Positions 1 to 13,500 of a DNA stretch of 64,000 bases are shown in pieces. Made by a program: the position numbers and the translations under genes. Every line of letters begins with the position of its first letter. Positions within the stretch are counted from its first letter, which is position 1. Source of the DNA: Adineta ricciae (lineage: Eukaryota; Rotifera; Eurotatoria; Adinetida; Adinetidae); contig CAJNOJ010000006.1 of assembly GCA_905250025.1 (NCBI GenBank), positions 682,001 through 746,000 of the forward strand, given 5' to 3'. The notes beneath the pieces were generated by a model that did no database searches, was not told where the DNA came from, and worked only from the letters and a program-made list of their open reading frames with translations.

Positions 1-75
1 TGTACCACCAATTAGTAGATCATCATCTGTCAATTGTTGCATCTATATATTGACACACGAAGAGAATGTATTAAT

Positions 76-939
76 TCAGGCATAACGGTGAAACATTACG
101 CTGTATGGTCCGGCTTGTGAGAAAGGGTAAAATTCAAGATTATGGTCAGGTGATATACGGGTAGTATTGTCCGCCGCGGCTGCATCGACTGTGTGAATAA
201 AAAATATTAATCAGAGTATGAAAAATTGATTGCGATCATGCAAAAGACAAAGGGTAGCGTGCAAATCTTTTTTTTTTGTTCTAATTCAGATCTGTTCATA
301 CTTGTCATTTGTAAGCTTTTCCGTGCTGAAAGATGCAGAGACGCAACGTAGCACATTCGTAAGGCTATTATTGAATATTCGGTGAACTTACCATGGCTGG
401 AAACAGGACCGAGACCACTGAATGGGCCAGTGACACCGAAATGAGGTAACCGTGATGCACCGATCATATTGTTCGCCTGAAATAAGTCAACGACGCATTC
501 AACATGTGGATGAAGCCAGACTACTCACATGTGGAAATTTATTTTGTACGGAATGTCCATGTAAATCAGATAAATAGGTATTGTTATTATTCAACGTTCC
601 ATCACGTGTCATTAGAGATGGTTGAGAGTAACTTGGGTTATTATAGAATACTGATGGATTACGTGGTGGCGTCATGAATGTCCTTCCCTAGAACGAAAAT
701 CGATCGTTTTCAATGTACACAGCCAATCTGTATTCTTCAGATCCGCGTTTACTTGCTGGAAAGATGAGGCTCCATACATGTCTCCATCTAATGCACCATT
801 TGAAAGCATGTTTTGCTAGATAACCAAATAGAGAGAGTATTTCGCCATCGTTTCATATCAACTCGACACTTACATATCTAGAAATCGAATCTCTCGTTTG
901 TACACTCGTCACCGGCAATAAGAAAAAGGACGCACTGCT
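76..939 (-). CDS. 3' part of an unrecognised multi-exon gene
   Basis: Four exons join in one frame with good splice sites: 753-815, 529-687, 392-476 and 76-188 (420 nt, an exact multiple of three), ending in TGA at 76-78. A further exon at 884-939, bounded by an AG and a GTAAGT donor, joins in phase 0 and is probably coding. The protein is low-complexity and rich in Asn, Ser, Pro and Tyr (for example NNNNTYLSDLHGHSV), with no zinc finger, homeodomain or membrane segment. It resembles the disordered tail of a transcription factor, but I do not recognise a family. The start codon was not found; more exons may lie upstream of 939. Confidence 0.5.
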
Positions 940-1471
940 CTATGCTTCTCTCTTAACGTCGTTGAACGATCATATCTAAAGTAGCGAGAAAGAATCAGAT
1001 ATTTCAATCCTACATTGAAGATTTATTTTATTTCCCTGCTTGTTAAATGATTTAAATGCACGCGTAAATAAATGAAAAAAAAGAGCAACTGCACTCATTG
1101 AATTATCGTATAAGAGAAGAAAATGAATTATTTTTCTTGGCTACACATTCATTCTCTACTACAGACAAACGAACAATTAAGTTTCGAATAACAAACACAC
1201 GCTAAGAGACAATGAAAAAGAAAGAAAAACGAACGAAAGAACACCGTAAACTGATATATCTGAAGCATGCTGAGAGATGACGTAATAGAGAATGAGAGAG
1301 ATAGATCAGAAAAACCCGTATGATCATATAAATTATAACATGATATGAATAATGACATAGATGAATAGAAAGAGGAGAAAACCAAACAATCGTTTGATGC
1401 ACAACACAACATTGAATTATTTTTGGTTTTATTCGTTGATTTTGTTGATAAATACGTGTCGATGACGATAT
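940..1471. other. intergenic, no gene seen
   Basis: AT-rich sequence between two minus-strand genes. The short frames at 1149-1478 and 1202-1402 are Ser/Phe-rich antisense translations of purine-rich DNA without domain content. The interval probably holds the 5' end of the 76-939 gene and the 3' UTR region of the Jupiter-like gene. Confidence 0.5.
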
Positions 1472-3217
1472 TTACCAAAGTGGACCATTGGATCGACCAC
1501 CAGGCGGATGGAATACACGAACACTTGTATGCGTATTCTACAAAGCAGAAAATCAGATAGTTGCAACCGTGGAATCAGCTGGTATCGAAATAGGAGGCAA
1601 ACTATAAATTTTATTCGTCTTACTTTTGCATTGCTATGTCCATTAGTGTCATTTGAGTGACCATTTGTAGACTTATCAGCTGCTGCCTGTTCTTGACCAT
1701 TTCCATTAGTAGTCGAATTATCATCTGATTTCTCTTCTTGTTCCTGTTCCGGTGTTTTCACTGTGTCATCTGACTGTTTGCCATTATCTTTAATATCCAT
1801 TTGTTCGAGTTTCGAATTTAAACCATCTTTAGTTGAATACGATTCGCCACTAATTGGATTGTAACCCACTAGAAGAAAGTGAAATCAGAGATAATTCCAT
1901 TCGGCTAAATGGAATCGAATATCAAATCATATAGAGAGCACATTGCGAAGCAAAATGAAATGAATTGAAGCAGTAGACTTGTCTCTGTCTGAACATTCCA
2001 AATTGAATTTTAAGGGTGAAATTTTCTAACTCAAATATCAATTAAGATAATTAGATTCTTGTCGAACAAACGACAGCAAGCGACAGATGGACAACAATAC
2101 AATAAAGCAATAGGCATTTACACGAGTATGACTGAAGCTGGACGAATGATAAACATCTAAATAAAGTCAGCATGCATTAGATTCGGATGATCAGGAGTTA
2201 TTGTTGTTGTTTATGCACAGAAAATTAGCCAAAAAAAGTCATTTAGTAAGTGATACACACTGGTCTATGTGTTCAATATTTGGAAATACTATCACACAAA
2301 AGAAAAGCGGATATTGATATACACATCGCGATGTTTATTTCTCTTTTGTTATTAATAGACACACGATATGAGACAGACGGAGAAGGAGAAAATTGGTTTG
2401 GGGTGTGTTTTTTTGTTGAATATGGCACAAAAAAGGAAAACACTATCAGACTCACTGCGTGATGCATTTGGATCTAAACAAAATGTGTGAATTGAACAAA
2501 AGGAAATCAAACGCAGCATACGAACTCAATGCATATGTTTCAAACAGTTATCTATATATGCTACCTTTTAATCTCAATGGTGAATAAAGACTTATGGCAA
2601 TAGATGGCCGATAGTTCTCTTGTTTATTTGTGTATTGAAACCTACCTCGTAAACCTTGACGAGTGCCTGGTTGCCGTTTTGTTTGATTATCATCATCATC
2701 TGCGCTACCAAATATACTTGATTTGAATTTTTCGGATACAGCACGTGCTGGTGCTGCTTGAGTGGGTTCATTTGTACCGAAGATATCCGATCGTTGTCGG
2801 TCCGGTTTGTTCGATGGTTGTGAAGGCAATGGTTCGTCGAATATAGTCGATTTGTTTTTACCTGAATAGACACTCGGTTTTTGAACTGTTGGTTCAGGAT
2901 CACTTCCAAAAATATTATTGGTGATATTTCGTGTTTGTCTAAATGAAAGAAGCAAAATGGGAGAATTCAACGAGCTACTGTTGACTTACTTCACAGTTAC
3001 AGAATCAGTGTTATTTTGTTTGCAACCGAAGATATCTGACTCCATATGATTTTTCTTTGCTGCTAGCACGGGCGGTTCAGGTTCAGGGACACCGAAAATA
3101 TTTGTGCTATGGCCACCTGGTGGAGCATAAACACTAGAAAGAAAGCAGATGTTCAAAAGTAATTAGAGAGGAGTTAACCTACCGAATTGATGGTTGATCT
3201 TTGGAAAAATTCGACAT
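1472..3217 (-). CDS. Jupiter microtubule-associated homolog (HN1/JPT-like)
   Basis: Five exons (3183-3217, 2990-3133, 2646-2938, 1624-1868, 1472-1537) sum to 783 nt and splice in phase to a 260-residue protein. It begins MSNFSKDQPSIRVYAPPGG, matching the VLRPPGG-type N-terminal motif of the HN1/Jupiter family. Repeated acidic or basic segments each end in IFG (NIFG, DIFG, TIFD, SIFG), another family hallmark. The chain is disordered and charged; known relatives associate with microtubules and cell-cycle control. The last small exon encodes a second copy of the proline-glycine motif (TSVRVFHPPGGRSNGPLW) right before the stop, so the motif brackets the protein. It is longer than the roughly 150-190-residue vertebrate HN1 proteins. 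The ATG is the first in frame and directly precedes the conserved motif. Confidence 0.85.
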
Positions 3218-4599
3218 TTCGTAGAAGGATGCGTACAGAAATGGTCTGAAAAAGAAGAAGGCCTCCACTTTCCTCTGTTCAATTCTCACGAGAGATCATT
3301 TAATTATTTATTTGCATCGCATAGCTAATCAAGATCGAAAACAATGTATTTCATTAGGAATTGCTGAGAAGTTCAAAAGAAAAGAGATAACGAACTGATC
3401 ATTCGCTCAACCACATGAAGAAAACAATAACACAACATGTGAATAGAATTACTTTCTAGCCATAGGAGAAATGATTGAACCTTCTTAATTAGTACAACTA
3501 ACTAACGACAGGATAAGCACGTGAAAGAAAAGAAAATGAACGTCGAAGACAGGCAAATCTGCTCTCACTGACTATTTTTTGTTTTCTCGAGAATGTGATT
3601 TACTTTCTTATGTGTGAAACAATGGAGACACGATAATTGCGAGAAATAGATGTCGCACCTAATAGGATGCATTGAACGTGCGTTCGATCATTAAGTACGC
3701 GTGTAACAGATGTTCTATACAATTCATCGGTCAAATAGAATGTCTCAATGGAGAGAGTAGGTCATGTCGATCGAATGAATGAGTAAATGAGAAAAAAAAT
3801 TCTCTCATTCTGTCTGATCCGATCTAGACAATTGACGGTTAACCTGCATCTACGTGAAAAACATTTATTTATTGACCAACACTCTTTGATTGTTCAGTCG
3901 ATAATTGACCTTTTCCGATAGTGTAGTAGTGTTTTACGATGGTTTATAATAAGGAACAGTCGAATACTTTGATCCACGGCAATCGTCCTACCTGATGAGA
4001 GCATTTCTATGGTCACTATTTAGATAGAGACAAGAAGAGAAGTCTATACAATTAAATGGGTGTGAAAGTTTTCTTCTCTTTTATGTAGTGGATGTAATTT
4101 TATTAGTATAAAGGTCAGCATGAGGTTTAATTAAGTTGAAAATTAACAAAAAAAACTTCTCGTGTTCATACTCTCAAATTGACAAGTAGCGTGAAATATC
4201 TTCAAATTGAAGAGAAAGTGAAAGACTTCCTCTTCGGGTCATTGCATTTTCAATAGATGCGAATTAATCGAACTTTTGTTCGAGTTACGATAAGAGCGAA
4301 CGAGACATATGTCGCGAATATCTCTAAGCTCTTCAATTCACATCGTAGAGCATACATCAAATGTGATATTTTCGGCGTTCAATGTTCTTCAATGAAAGGT
4401 TAAGCTGTCAATATTTTTATTCATTTGAGAGGGAAAAAATGCAATCAAATGTATAATATGAGAATCACTCGAGATTATGGTTGATGCTTTTTGATACAAG
4501 ACATAAAAGAAAGATCAGTGAGATTACAACATTTAAATAAGAATAAGATTGATTAATAGGATATACGAACAACATAGAGATCGTCTTCATTCTGCTCGT
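3218..4599. other. intergenic, no gene seen
   Basis: About 1.4 kb of AT-rich DNA holding the upstream region of the Jupiter-like gene and the 3' flank of the polycystin gene. No frame of useful length or domain content is present on either strand, and I saw no RNA gene or repeat. Confidence 0.5.
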
Positions 4600-7500
4600 C
4601 TAGGGTTTGCGCTTCTTTGTATCGATAAGCCCACCTTTGCCATCTTCTTCTAATGGATTGTAACCGCCTGGACGAAGCATAAATGTATCATTACGTTTCG
4701 TGTCCATATAGATCTAAGTGAAATATAGAAAGTTTTGAAGATGATTTAGATAGATTTCTCTTACCTTATTCAAAGCAACCAGTAATTCATCCATTTTATT
4801 CGGAAACAATGTGACTGGATCATGATATTGAACGCGACTACCATCATATGGATTCAAATGTAAACGATCCATTTCTTGCGTTCGACCCAAACCTAAACAA
4901 ATGAGAGTGATATCAATGAGCCGATTTGTGTCACTTATTACCTGTCCATTTCTTCATTTGATTAACAATAAAGCCCACGATTTCATGTTCATTACTTTGT
5001 AACGCAAAGTTGTTCCGGACAACCCGAAATGCGTCTGCGATGATTGAAATAAACTGAAAATAAACGAACACGTATAGATTGAATATTCTCCTTTCGATTT
5101 TGATGCGTATGAATACATACCATACTCATACAGATGAAAACGACAAAGAAGACGAATAGGGTAAAGCAGAATGGCCCGAGAAAGATATCTGCTGCATAAA
5201 GATCTGATACATCGAATTTTAATAACATCATTTCAAATAACATCTGTGCTGTTTTAAGTGGATCTGAACAAGCCCAAATCTTCGAACTGAATAGCAGATA
5301 GAACAATGCCAAGTAACTCAGATAAAGAATGGAGAACATAGCCGAGAATGAGAGTAGATCTTTGAAAGCATACGCTAACGTTGATGATAACATTGACATA
5401 CGTTGATTAAATCGGAGTAAACGAAGGAATTTGATTGTACCGAAGAAACAACAGAAACCCAACAAGAAGGTTAAAGTATCGTTTGCATAAACGGCCAATT
5501 GTAGATTAACGTACGCATAACCATTCGTCTGCTGAAATAGTTCACCGACCCGATTAGCTTCACGAGCACGCCATATATAGACGCCTAAGCCGGCCCAGGA
5601 ACATGCAATGATACCGATTTCCATGTATGACCAGAAATCACGGAAGTACGCCATACGACGGGTGAATAACGAACGAATCTCACGTTGCATGTAATAGACA
5701 ATGAAGAGCATATAGACGATCGAACAGATCAATTTGAATAAACCAAAACCTAGAAACACAAAGACGTTAATGTCGACTTACTTTTTTTCATTAGTCACAT
5801 CCCTACCTTGATAGTCGTTTGAGAGTGTGAATGGTTCAACACGTGCTGTTGGATAAATGCCGCCGGTTGGCAAAAATTCAGCCAGGATAGTAACAAGTAT
5901 AAATAGATTCACATTCGGATTGTACAAGCTCATTTGGATCATCACTGCGCGTGTGTGCATGTCGATCCATGATAGATCTTGTAATAATGATATATTCGAT
6001 TGAATATCACTCATCTTTCCACGCAAAGTATAGACATAACCACCAGATGCATACGTTGCCTGTTCACCAATATAAGTATATGTATCCAAAGCGTCGCTAT
6101 CATTGTACATAAATGCATCGTTAATCGAAGTTGAGTAGTTGCTCCATGGACCAGCGGTTTGATTGTAGACTGTTGACCAGCTTGGATAATAGGATTGTTT
6201 GTCTTCGTTGAGCATACTGTAGCCCGCTTCACAGTATGGAATAATATTTCTGAACGCTGTTAAGATATTGCACGAATCTAGAAAGAAATAGATTTGAGTG
6301 AGACTAATGCAAACGAAGGTGAAATACCAGGTTTAACGCGTAGTTGCCGCATTGTCGTCCAGCCTAACATACGATTCGTTTTATCTCCGATGAAGCCTAA
6401 ACAAGATGAAAGAGTCTAAGGAGATTCTATGCTATTAATATGCCACTCACCAGATAAATTCGTAGGTCGATCACCATTGTACCAGTTCGATGCTCGAAGT
6501 CGCGGTAAGAAGGCAGTGTTGACCCAGGTCCAATATTGGTCCAAACGATAAATCTGTTAAACGTCAAGTAAGAAAGAATGAATGAGAGATATTCAACATT
6601 CAGTCATGATATTTACTTGAGTGAAACTGGTAGTTTGACTGTTCAAATCAAGTAGATCCTCGCGTAAATGTTGCATAAGAAAGAATGCATTTGGGTCTCG
6701 ATTTGAGTAACTGACCAGATAGAGTATCCATAAGAATGATGCGTAGGCAATTAATTCTCGAACAATTTCCCACATGCGAATTTCTTTCATTCGTTTATCG
6801 CGTGCATACGCTAATTCACCTTCGGTCAATGGTATGTGTCCAGATTTCGAACGGAATGTCAATAGGGATCCATCGTCGAACGCATGCAAATATTCTTCAT
6901 CACCATCGAGAAATAGATCATCATCATCAGTGTCAATGTTGATATCTTCGTCGCGTCGAATAATCAATGCAAAAAATATTGCCGTAAAGACAACCTATGG
7001 GAACAAAGTACATTATTTCGCGTATCAAAAGAGACACTTTTAAAATTACTTTAACTGGCTGAGTGACAAGAATAGATGAGAAGAATCCAGTTATGGATGA
7101 TGTTAACCATTTACGTGTTTTTACATCGCCGAATTCGACTCCTCGTGCCCAGATGAAAAATCCCGAAATGCAAACGACAAGAGCTGAAAGGCCGTAGGCG
7201 ACGAAAATGAACCACCATGGTAAAGTGAATGGTTTCTTCTTCTTTGATATATGTTCATCTGGATACACTCGGCCGACAGTTTGTCTATTCGTCAGCGGTG
7301 TTACTAATGTTTTCCGCATGTTGTCAAGTTCGTTTCTCGAAAGAACTGGATCCGAATTGACAACAAAGCTAGAAACAACGGAATCAATGAGAGTTATAAT
7401 TGTTCAAGACAGATGAAATTTGGTACTTAGTCAATTGAGGATGAATGTCATTGACTGCAGCTTGTTCCTTTTTCTGTTGTTGCTGTTCTTGCATTTGACG

Positions 7501-10500
7501 AAGTGCTTCACGTACTGGTGGCACAGGACGACGACGAGGCCGTAAACGACGGAACATTTCCACCAAGATAGTACTTGGTAAGAAGCAGATCAATTCGACA
7601 ATAATACCAATGGCAATCTGAATTTATTCGAAAGAGAGATCAAGATTCTGTTCATCGACTACGAATGCAATAAAATGCATACTTGTTCGGGTGTGATGTA
7701 AAACGGTCCCATAGCAATTCCGCCAGTTGTTTTCACATCTGCACTGGCCTTTTGGTCATAGTACATAATATTCATCAACCTAAATTGGTCAACGAAGGTA
7801 AATATTTCAGTGGGTACATCATTCACTCACATAGACATGAGAAGTAGTACAAAGCAGCATGTGCAACGTTGAGTACGAGTAAAGCGAATCGCTGGCGGTC
7901 GTGAAAAGACGGAAAACCAAAGATGACCATCAGACATCGAATGATATGTCTTTTTCGATAACAAATAGGCAAATTCAGTCTTTTGTTCTTCACCAGCAAC
8001 AGGCACGAGTCGATCAACCTAGACATATGTGGAAGTTGTTTAATCTATTCGTCTGTTCTTTTACTAGTCAATCTTACCAATCCATCGTCTCTTTCAACAG
8101 CAAACCATTGTTGGCAGATAAAATGATTTTTTTCCATTGTTTGTAAATTTCTGACGACGATGTATTTCAAGAACCACGATGCTCTATTTCCCGCACCGGA
8201 ATTATCATGCCAAACACGCATGTAATTGAGTCGACCAAGTGATCTAATAGAGAGAAACGGGAAATACTAGTAAAACTTTCATATTTCATCGAGAGTGTCA
8301 GATCTACTTTGGCACTGCCATGATAAATGAATCAATACCACCGCGTTGTAGAATTTTACGTTGTGGATCTTCGAATGTTCGTACGCCTGTTTCTTCATTA
8401 TCGCCGGATATGATAAAATGAACCTTAACAAAAAGCGATTTAGACGGCAAATGAACATGTTTCAAAGATTTACTTTCGAGTCTGTTCCTGAATCTTTCCG
8501 TAGACCAGTAAAAACGATGATTTGATAATAATATTTATCGTTGAGAATATTATCTGGTAGAGGGGTAACACCGAGCTATATACGTACAAAAAATCATTAG
8601 AAATGATAAATTCTTTGAAGTTTGATTACTTTTTCCACATCTTTCTTATCTTTGTGTCGAGCATAGATCATAAATGTCGTATAGAGAACAGCTAGAAGTA
8701 TTAGTGTTAAATAGATAGTAATATTTTTCGAAAAATCGGCGTTGGCAAATACATAATTCCAGTTGATAGGTGCAGGTAAAACTACCCAACCACCGGCAAA
8801 CGTTGTTAAATGGTCTGAAAAGCATTGCGTTTGTGTATGCGAAGTCTTGCTACCAACCTAGAGTACGAATCAAAACAAGCATTTTGATTCTATTCTCGTT
8901 GAAACGAATGGTGGTGTATCAGCTTACCAGCAGACCATCTGTTCTCCAGTTGTAACTATTGTCAAGGTAATAACAGCCTGAAGTATAAACTCGGATGTAA
9001 TAATTGGCTGAAAAATTTGCTGGACTATCGGTGACTGGAACGGTTGAATTATCAAAACTTGCATTGTTCGGACAATACCGGACGAATTCTGTTTGATTCA
9101 ATTCACGAATGCCAAACATGGCCGACGTATGATTAGCCGTTTGACTATTGTCAAGTAGATATTGATATATATAGTCATCGCTATCTGTATAGATTTTGTC
9201 TAAAGAAAAAAATACGACAATATAGAGAAAATGAAAACAGCAATGATGGTTTACCTGCAGGACAAAATACTCGGTGTCCATTTGTTTTGTTGATTGAGGT
9301 GTTTAGTAATGGAATATCATCGAAACGATATATAACGACATAACCGACTGTTGGATCGATTGATTTGAATTCGAATGTTGCTGATAATGTGATGGTTGCT
9401 GATGGACCGGTGACATTCACATAGAACAAGGAAAACTGTCGGTTATTGTTTGCAGTCGATGACGATGTTTGTCCAGTAGCATTTTGGAAAGTCATTTGCG
9501 GTATGACGATACTGGTATCGCGTGGAATAAGCAGTTCAATCGGTGCAGAAAGTCCTTGGACTGATTTACTCGTTCCTTGACTGTCGAACAGACTTAGTGT
9601 AACACTTCGAGATGCACTGACGCTTGCTTGTGTACGTCCATTGTTTCCTGCAGCAGCTAAAGGTGTGATGACAGACTAAAACATAAGATCCAAATAAGTG
9701 CATGCGCGTATGAGCTTCTAAAGGCCATATCAAATTAGAAGACTCTCCTCAATGAGAAAACCGTTTTCGCCAAAAAGTTCAACAGATGCATTAGAAGGCC
9801 TCCTTTTATACGAGCATTTCAATGAATCGATGAAATCTTGAGCTATTTAAAACTTTTGTAGAAAATCTGGCATTATAAGGCCCCTTTGCCTACATCACTT
9901 GTGAAGACATTTTAGTGTGCCCCGAGTCTTTTGGCCTGAGGACGAATTTACTTACATTCACTACGATCGGATCCGAGTCAGAGCAAGTCTGATTGGCGTA
10001 TAATAAAGCGCAGAACGATATTGATGGCAAAGTCATTTGAGCTCCACCAGCTTGTGATATTATACTGGCGCTTAAATTGCTAATTGTTTGTTTCGAAGTA
10101 GTCATTGACATAGCGTCTGTATTGATTACGTTTGTTTGCCCAACGTTCATATGGTAATTGAGAACTTGAACCATTGATGTAATACTATTGTCGACCATTG
10201 TAAGAATTTGATTGGCATTTTGTTGTTGATAGTAAAGATTTCGATTCTTTTGTATCGTTTCAGCTGAAAAATCATCTCCGTCAGCGAATAGATTGGGATT
10301 GGACCAAACTGAGTCAAGATCCGTTTCATAGTCAGCTGGTAATGTGTTGGCGCGCTCATAATCCAAATTAAGGACAGCTCCACGATCTAACGTAGCTGTG
10401 TTCGCAGCAACACCTATCTTACTTAGAGTGTCAGCAATTCCAGACACTGCCATTTGTACATCTTCGTATGAAACACTATCCGCCATACCGCTCAATGCGC

Positions 10501-13500
10501 TAAGTAAATTGGTGCATTTTGTGGCAGCTAAGCTCTATCGTCGGAAGACAACGCAAAAAAAAGTGTAGATTGTGCTGAGACACGACTTTGACAATGAACT
10601 TACACTTGTTTGACGTGTTAACTCCGATGTTCCGTCTGCCAAGACGCTCAGTGTCGACGCTTGCAATTTAATACTATCTATATTGGTTACTGATAGATTG
10701 CTGATGAATTGCATTGCATATTCTCGAATAATCGACTGAGAATTAGCGGCTGCTGTATATGCTGCTAAAGCTTCTGTATTATTGGCAGATGAATTAGCTG
10801 TGCTCTGAAATGAAAGAATGGCAACGATCGATATCCGTCAATTAATATAGTTGTTGCAAAACTGACCGCTGTTGAAGTCACTGATGTAGAATATAATCCG
10901 GAAACGGTAAGAGTTGCTATTGGTATAGTTCCTGAAAGAAGAGAAAGCAATGTAGTAATTGATGAGGAAAACGTTCTTTCTAACCTGATGTCGCATTCTG
11001 TTGTAATGATGCACTAGCTGCATTCAAGGTTGTTGATATAGATTGAATCAGTTGACTGGCTGAGTTCTGATCACCTGCATAGAGAGCTTGTTGAATCGGA
11101 TCGTTCGAACCACCTTGTGTTGACGCTTGTTGAGATAGTGTCATGAAACTGGTGAGAGCTGTCTGATCAACCATGACCTAGTAAGAAAATATATTGTGAT
11201 TTACAAAAGCTATAGCCATATTAGAAAAGATCGTACCATCACAGTTGAAATATTGCAGGAGGAAACAGCGCCGTAGGTATCCCGAATTTCAGCTACTAAT
11301 CGAACGGCATAGTTTGAACTTTCATCACCAGGTGGCAAATAAACACTCATCGTATTCAATGTAGAGATAGCAATTGTAGTTCGAGTACCATTCGTCGGCG
11401 GATAGACTACAAAGTGAAGAATCTCTCATTTTTCTGTCAATTTTATCGAAGAGAAATATACGTACCATACAATGTATAGCCTTCGATGCCATCAGAATCC
11501 GCCCAATTGGAACATGTAATTCGAAAACGCGTCAGCGTTGTGCCATTAGTTCGGTCAACTGTGCAGGTACCATTTTGTGGCGGTGTATTTATAAAGAAAC
11601 GAACAGCACCTGTGCCACTCGCGATACCACTAGTTTTAGTAACGGTATAAATCGATTGAAATTTCCAATATAGAACCGATGGATTATTTATAAATAGTGC
11701 ACTAAGCACTGTTAGATTTTGTGTTGTTCGACCTTTGAATGAAAACGGAAGATATTTCTCCAAATGATAGATTAATTTGAGTTTTACCGTAAAAGTATAT
11801 GTTGTCATAGGAACTCATGTCTGGATAAGTGGCCCATTTGATATCAGAATTTGGATAACTGGTTTGGAAGCCAATAAAGACATTCCATTGTATGACGACA
11901 TTAGTAGCATTGTCACATGTTAAACACTGCGATGTCATCAAAGCTTGTGACGTGGGATTGATACGTTGGTATGTAGCATCTGGTACGCACATTTTAATCA
12001 CACATCTGAAATGATGATTTTTTAAATTGAAAACAACAAATCTTCGATCTTTATTATCTTACGCGGCAGACACTAAAACAGATTCCGTTGCTTGAACCTG
12101 TACTATAGTATAGCCGGTATATACGCGTGATGAGTCATAGATATTGGTTAGCACAGCTTTGAATTCATACGTCTGGAGACTTGGTAAAGAATTTGGTTGA
12201 ATATAGAGAATTGATCGATTGTTATTGGGTCCGTACTTGAAGAAACTCGTGTTACCTAAGACAAGAACAAAGAATAAGCAACAAGCCAAGCTATTTCGCA
12301 TGAAATTTACCTGGTGTATTAAAACACGACGGATTCAATGGATCGACGGTAGTAGATTCAATTGTTAACTGGACTCCATTTATGGTCGGATATGAACCAA
12401 CTCCATACACTCGACAATAATAATTGAATGTCCAGTTCTGAAATAAAAATCTTTCTTTCTCTCATACAATCCAATCGTTCACTCACTGTTGGATCAAAAT
12501 AATACGAATCAGGATCAACAGAATATGCACCAGGTTGAAACAGAATACTTTGGGTAACGCCATTAGTTATCGTTGAAGTACCGTTTGCAAGTAAATTGAC
12601 TTGAATATCTGATGCAACGATGGAGACGTATGTGTAAGCTGATGCTTGAAAATCAGGCGCTGCGGCCATCGAAACTGTATGATTGAATAAGTATGTGCCG
12701 ATTGGTAAAGATCTGGCTGGAATGTATATTTCAGATGTTTTCGCCGAAGTTAATTGTGAGAGCAATTGTTTCGTCACCGACGTTTGAATGCATATTTCCG
12801 TAGTGACATTACATAGATATATGCCCCACTGCTTTGTGTTATTTAATGACTTTGAACAATTGAGAGTTGAGACAGTTGCCACTGAGAATGCATTACTACG
12901 CTGTATGATTCGTGACCAACGTAGAGTTGGATTATAAAGAACAAACTGAATTTGTGGTACACTGCAGCCGACCGCTGATGTTATTGGAAATGCAAGATAT
13001 GCTCGCGCAGTGACTGATGTCACTTGATTCCATGCATAAGCGTATAACCATGAATTTGTACGATTGAACGTATGCGTAAAAGAGACGGATGAATTGACAT
13101 ATGTAAATGATTGGATCGTTGATGGGCACGATTTATTCATAGACATTAAATCGTTTGGTATTGATGAACATGCTGTCGAATCACCGTAGCAATCAGTGGC
13201 GCTGTCTGAATATTGAATTAATAAACACGACAATGCTGAATAGTTTTGATACATGGCGATGAATGTTTTCGGAACATTTTGACCAACAAGAACATTATTA
13301 TCGCTAATTACTACACCGGCGACTGCAGAGAGAACGTAGACACTCAATGAAGCTGATTGTGTGTAAGATGGATTGCGAGTTTGAACTAATATAGTGTAAA
13401 GACCATCCTAGAAAACAAATCAATGAATGAAGATGAAACCACGAAAAATCACTCCACTTACTACTAAAATACTATTCAATTCGAGATCGACAACTAAACG

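Noticed and set aside
1429-1623. Read-through end of the Jupiter-like protein (hydrophobic tail)
   Set aside because: It contains a GTAAGA donor and a TTTGTAG acceptor; removing this intron yields a family motif and an earlier stop.
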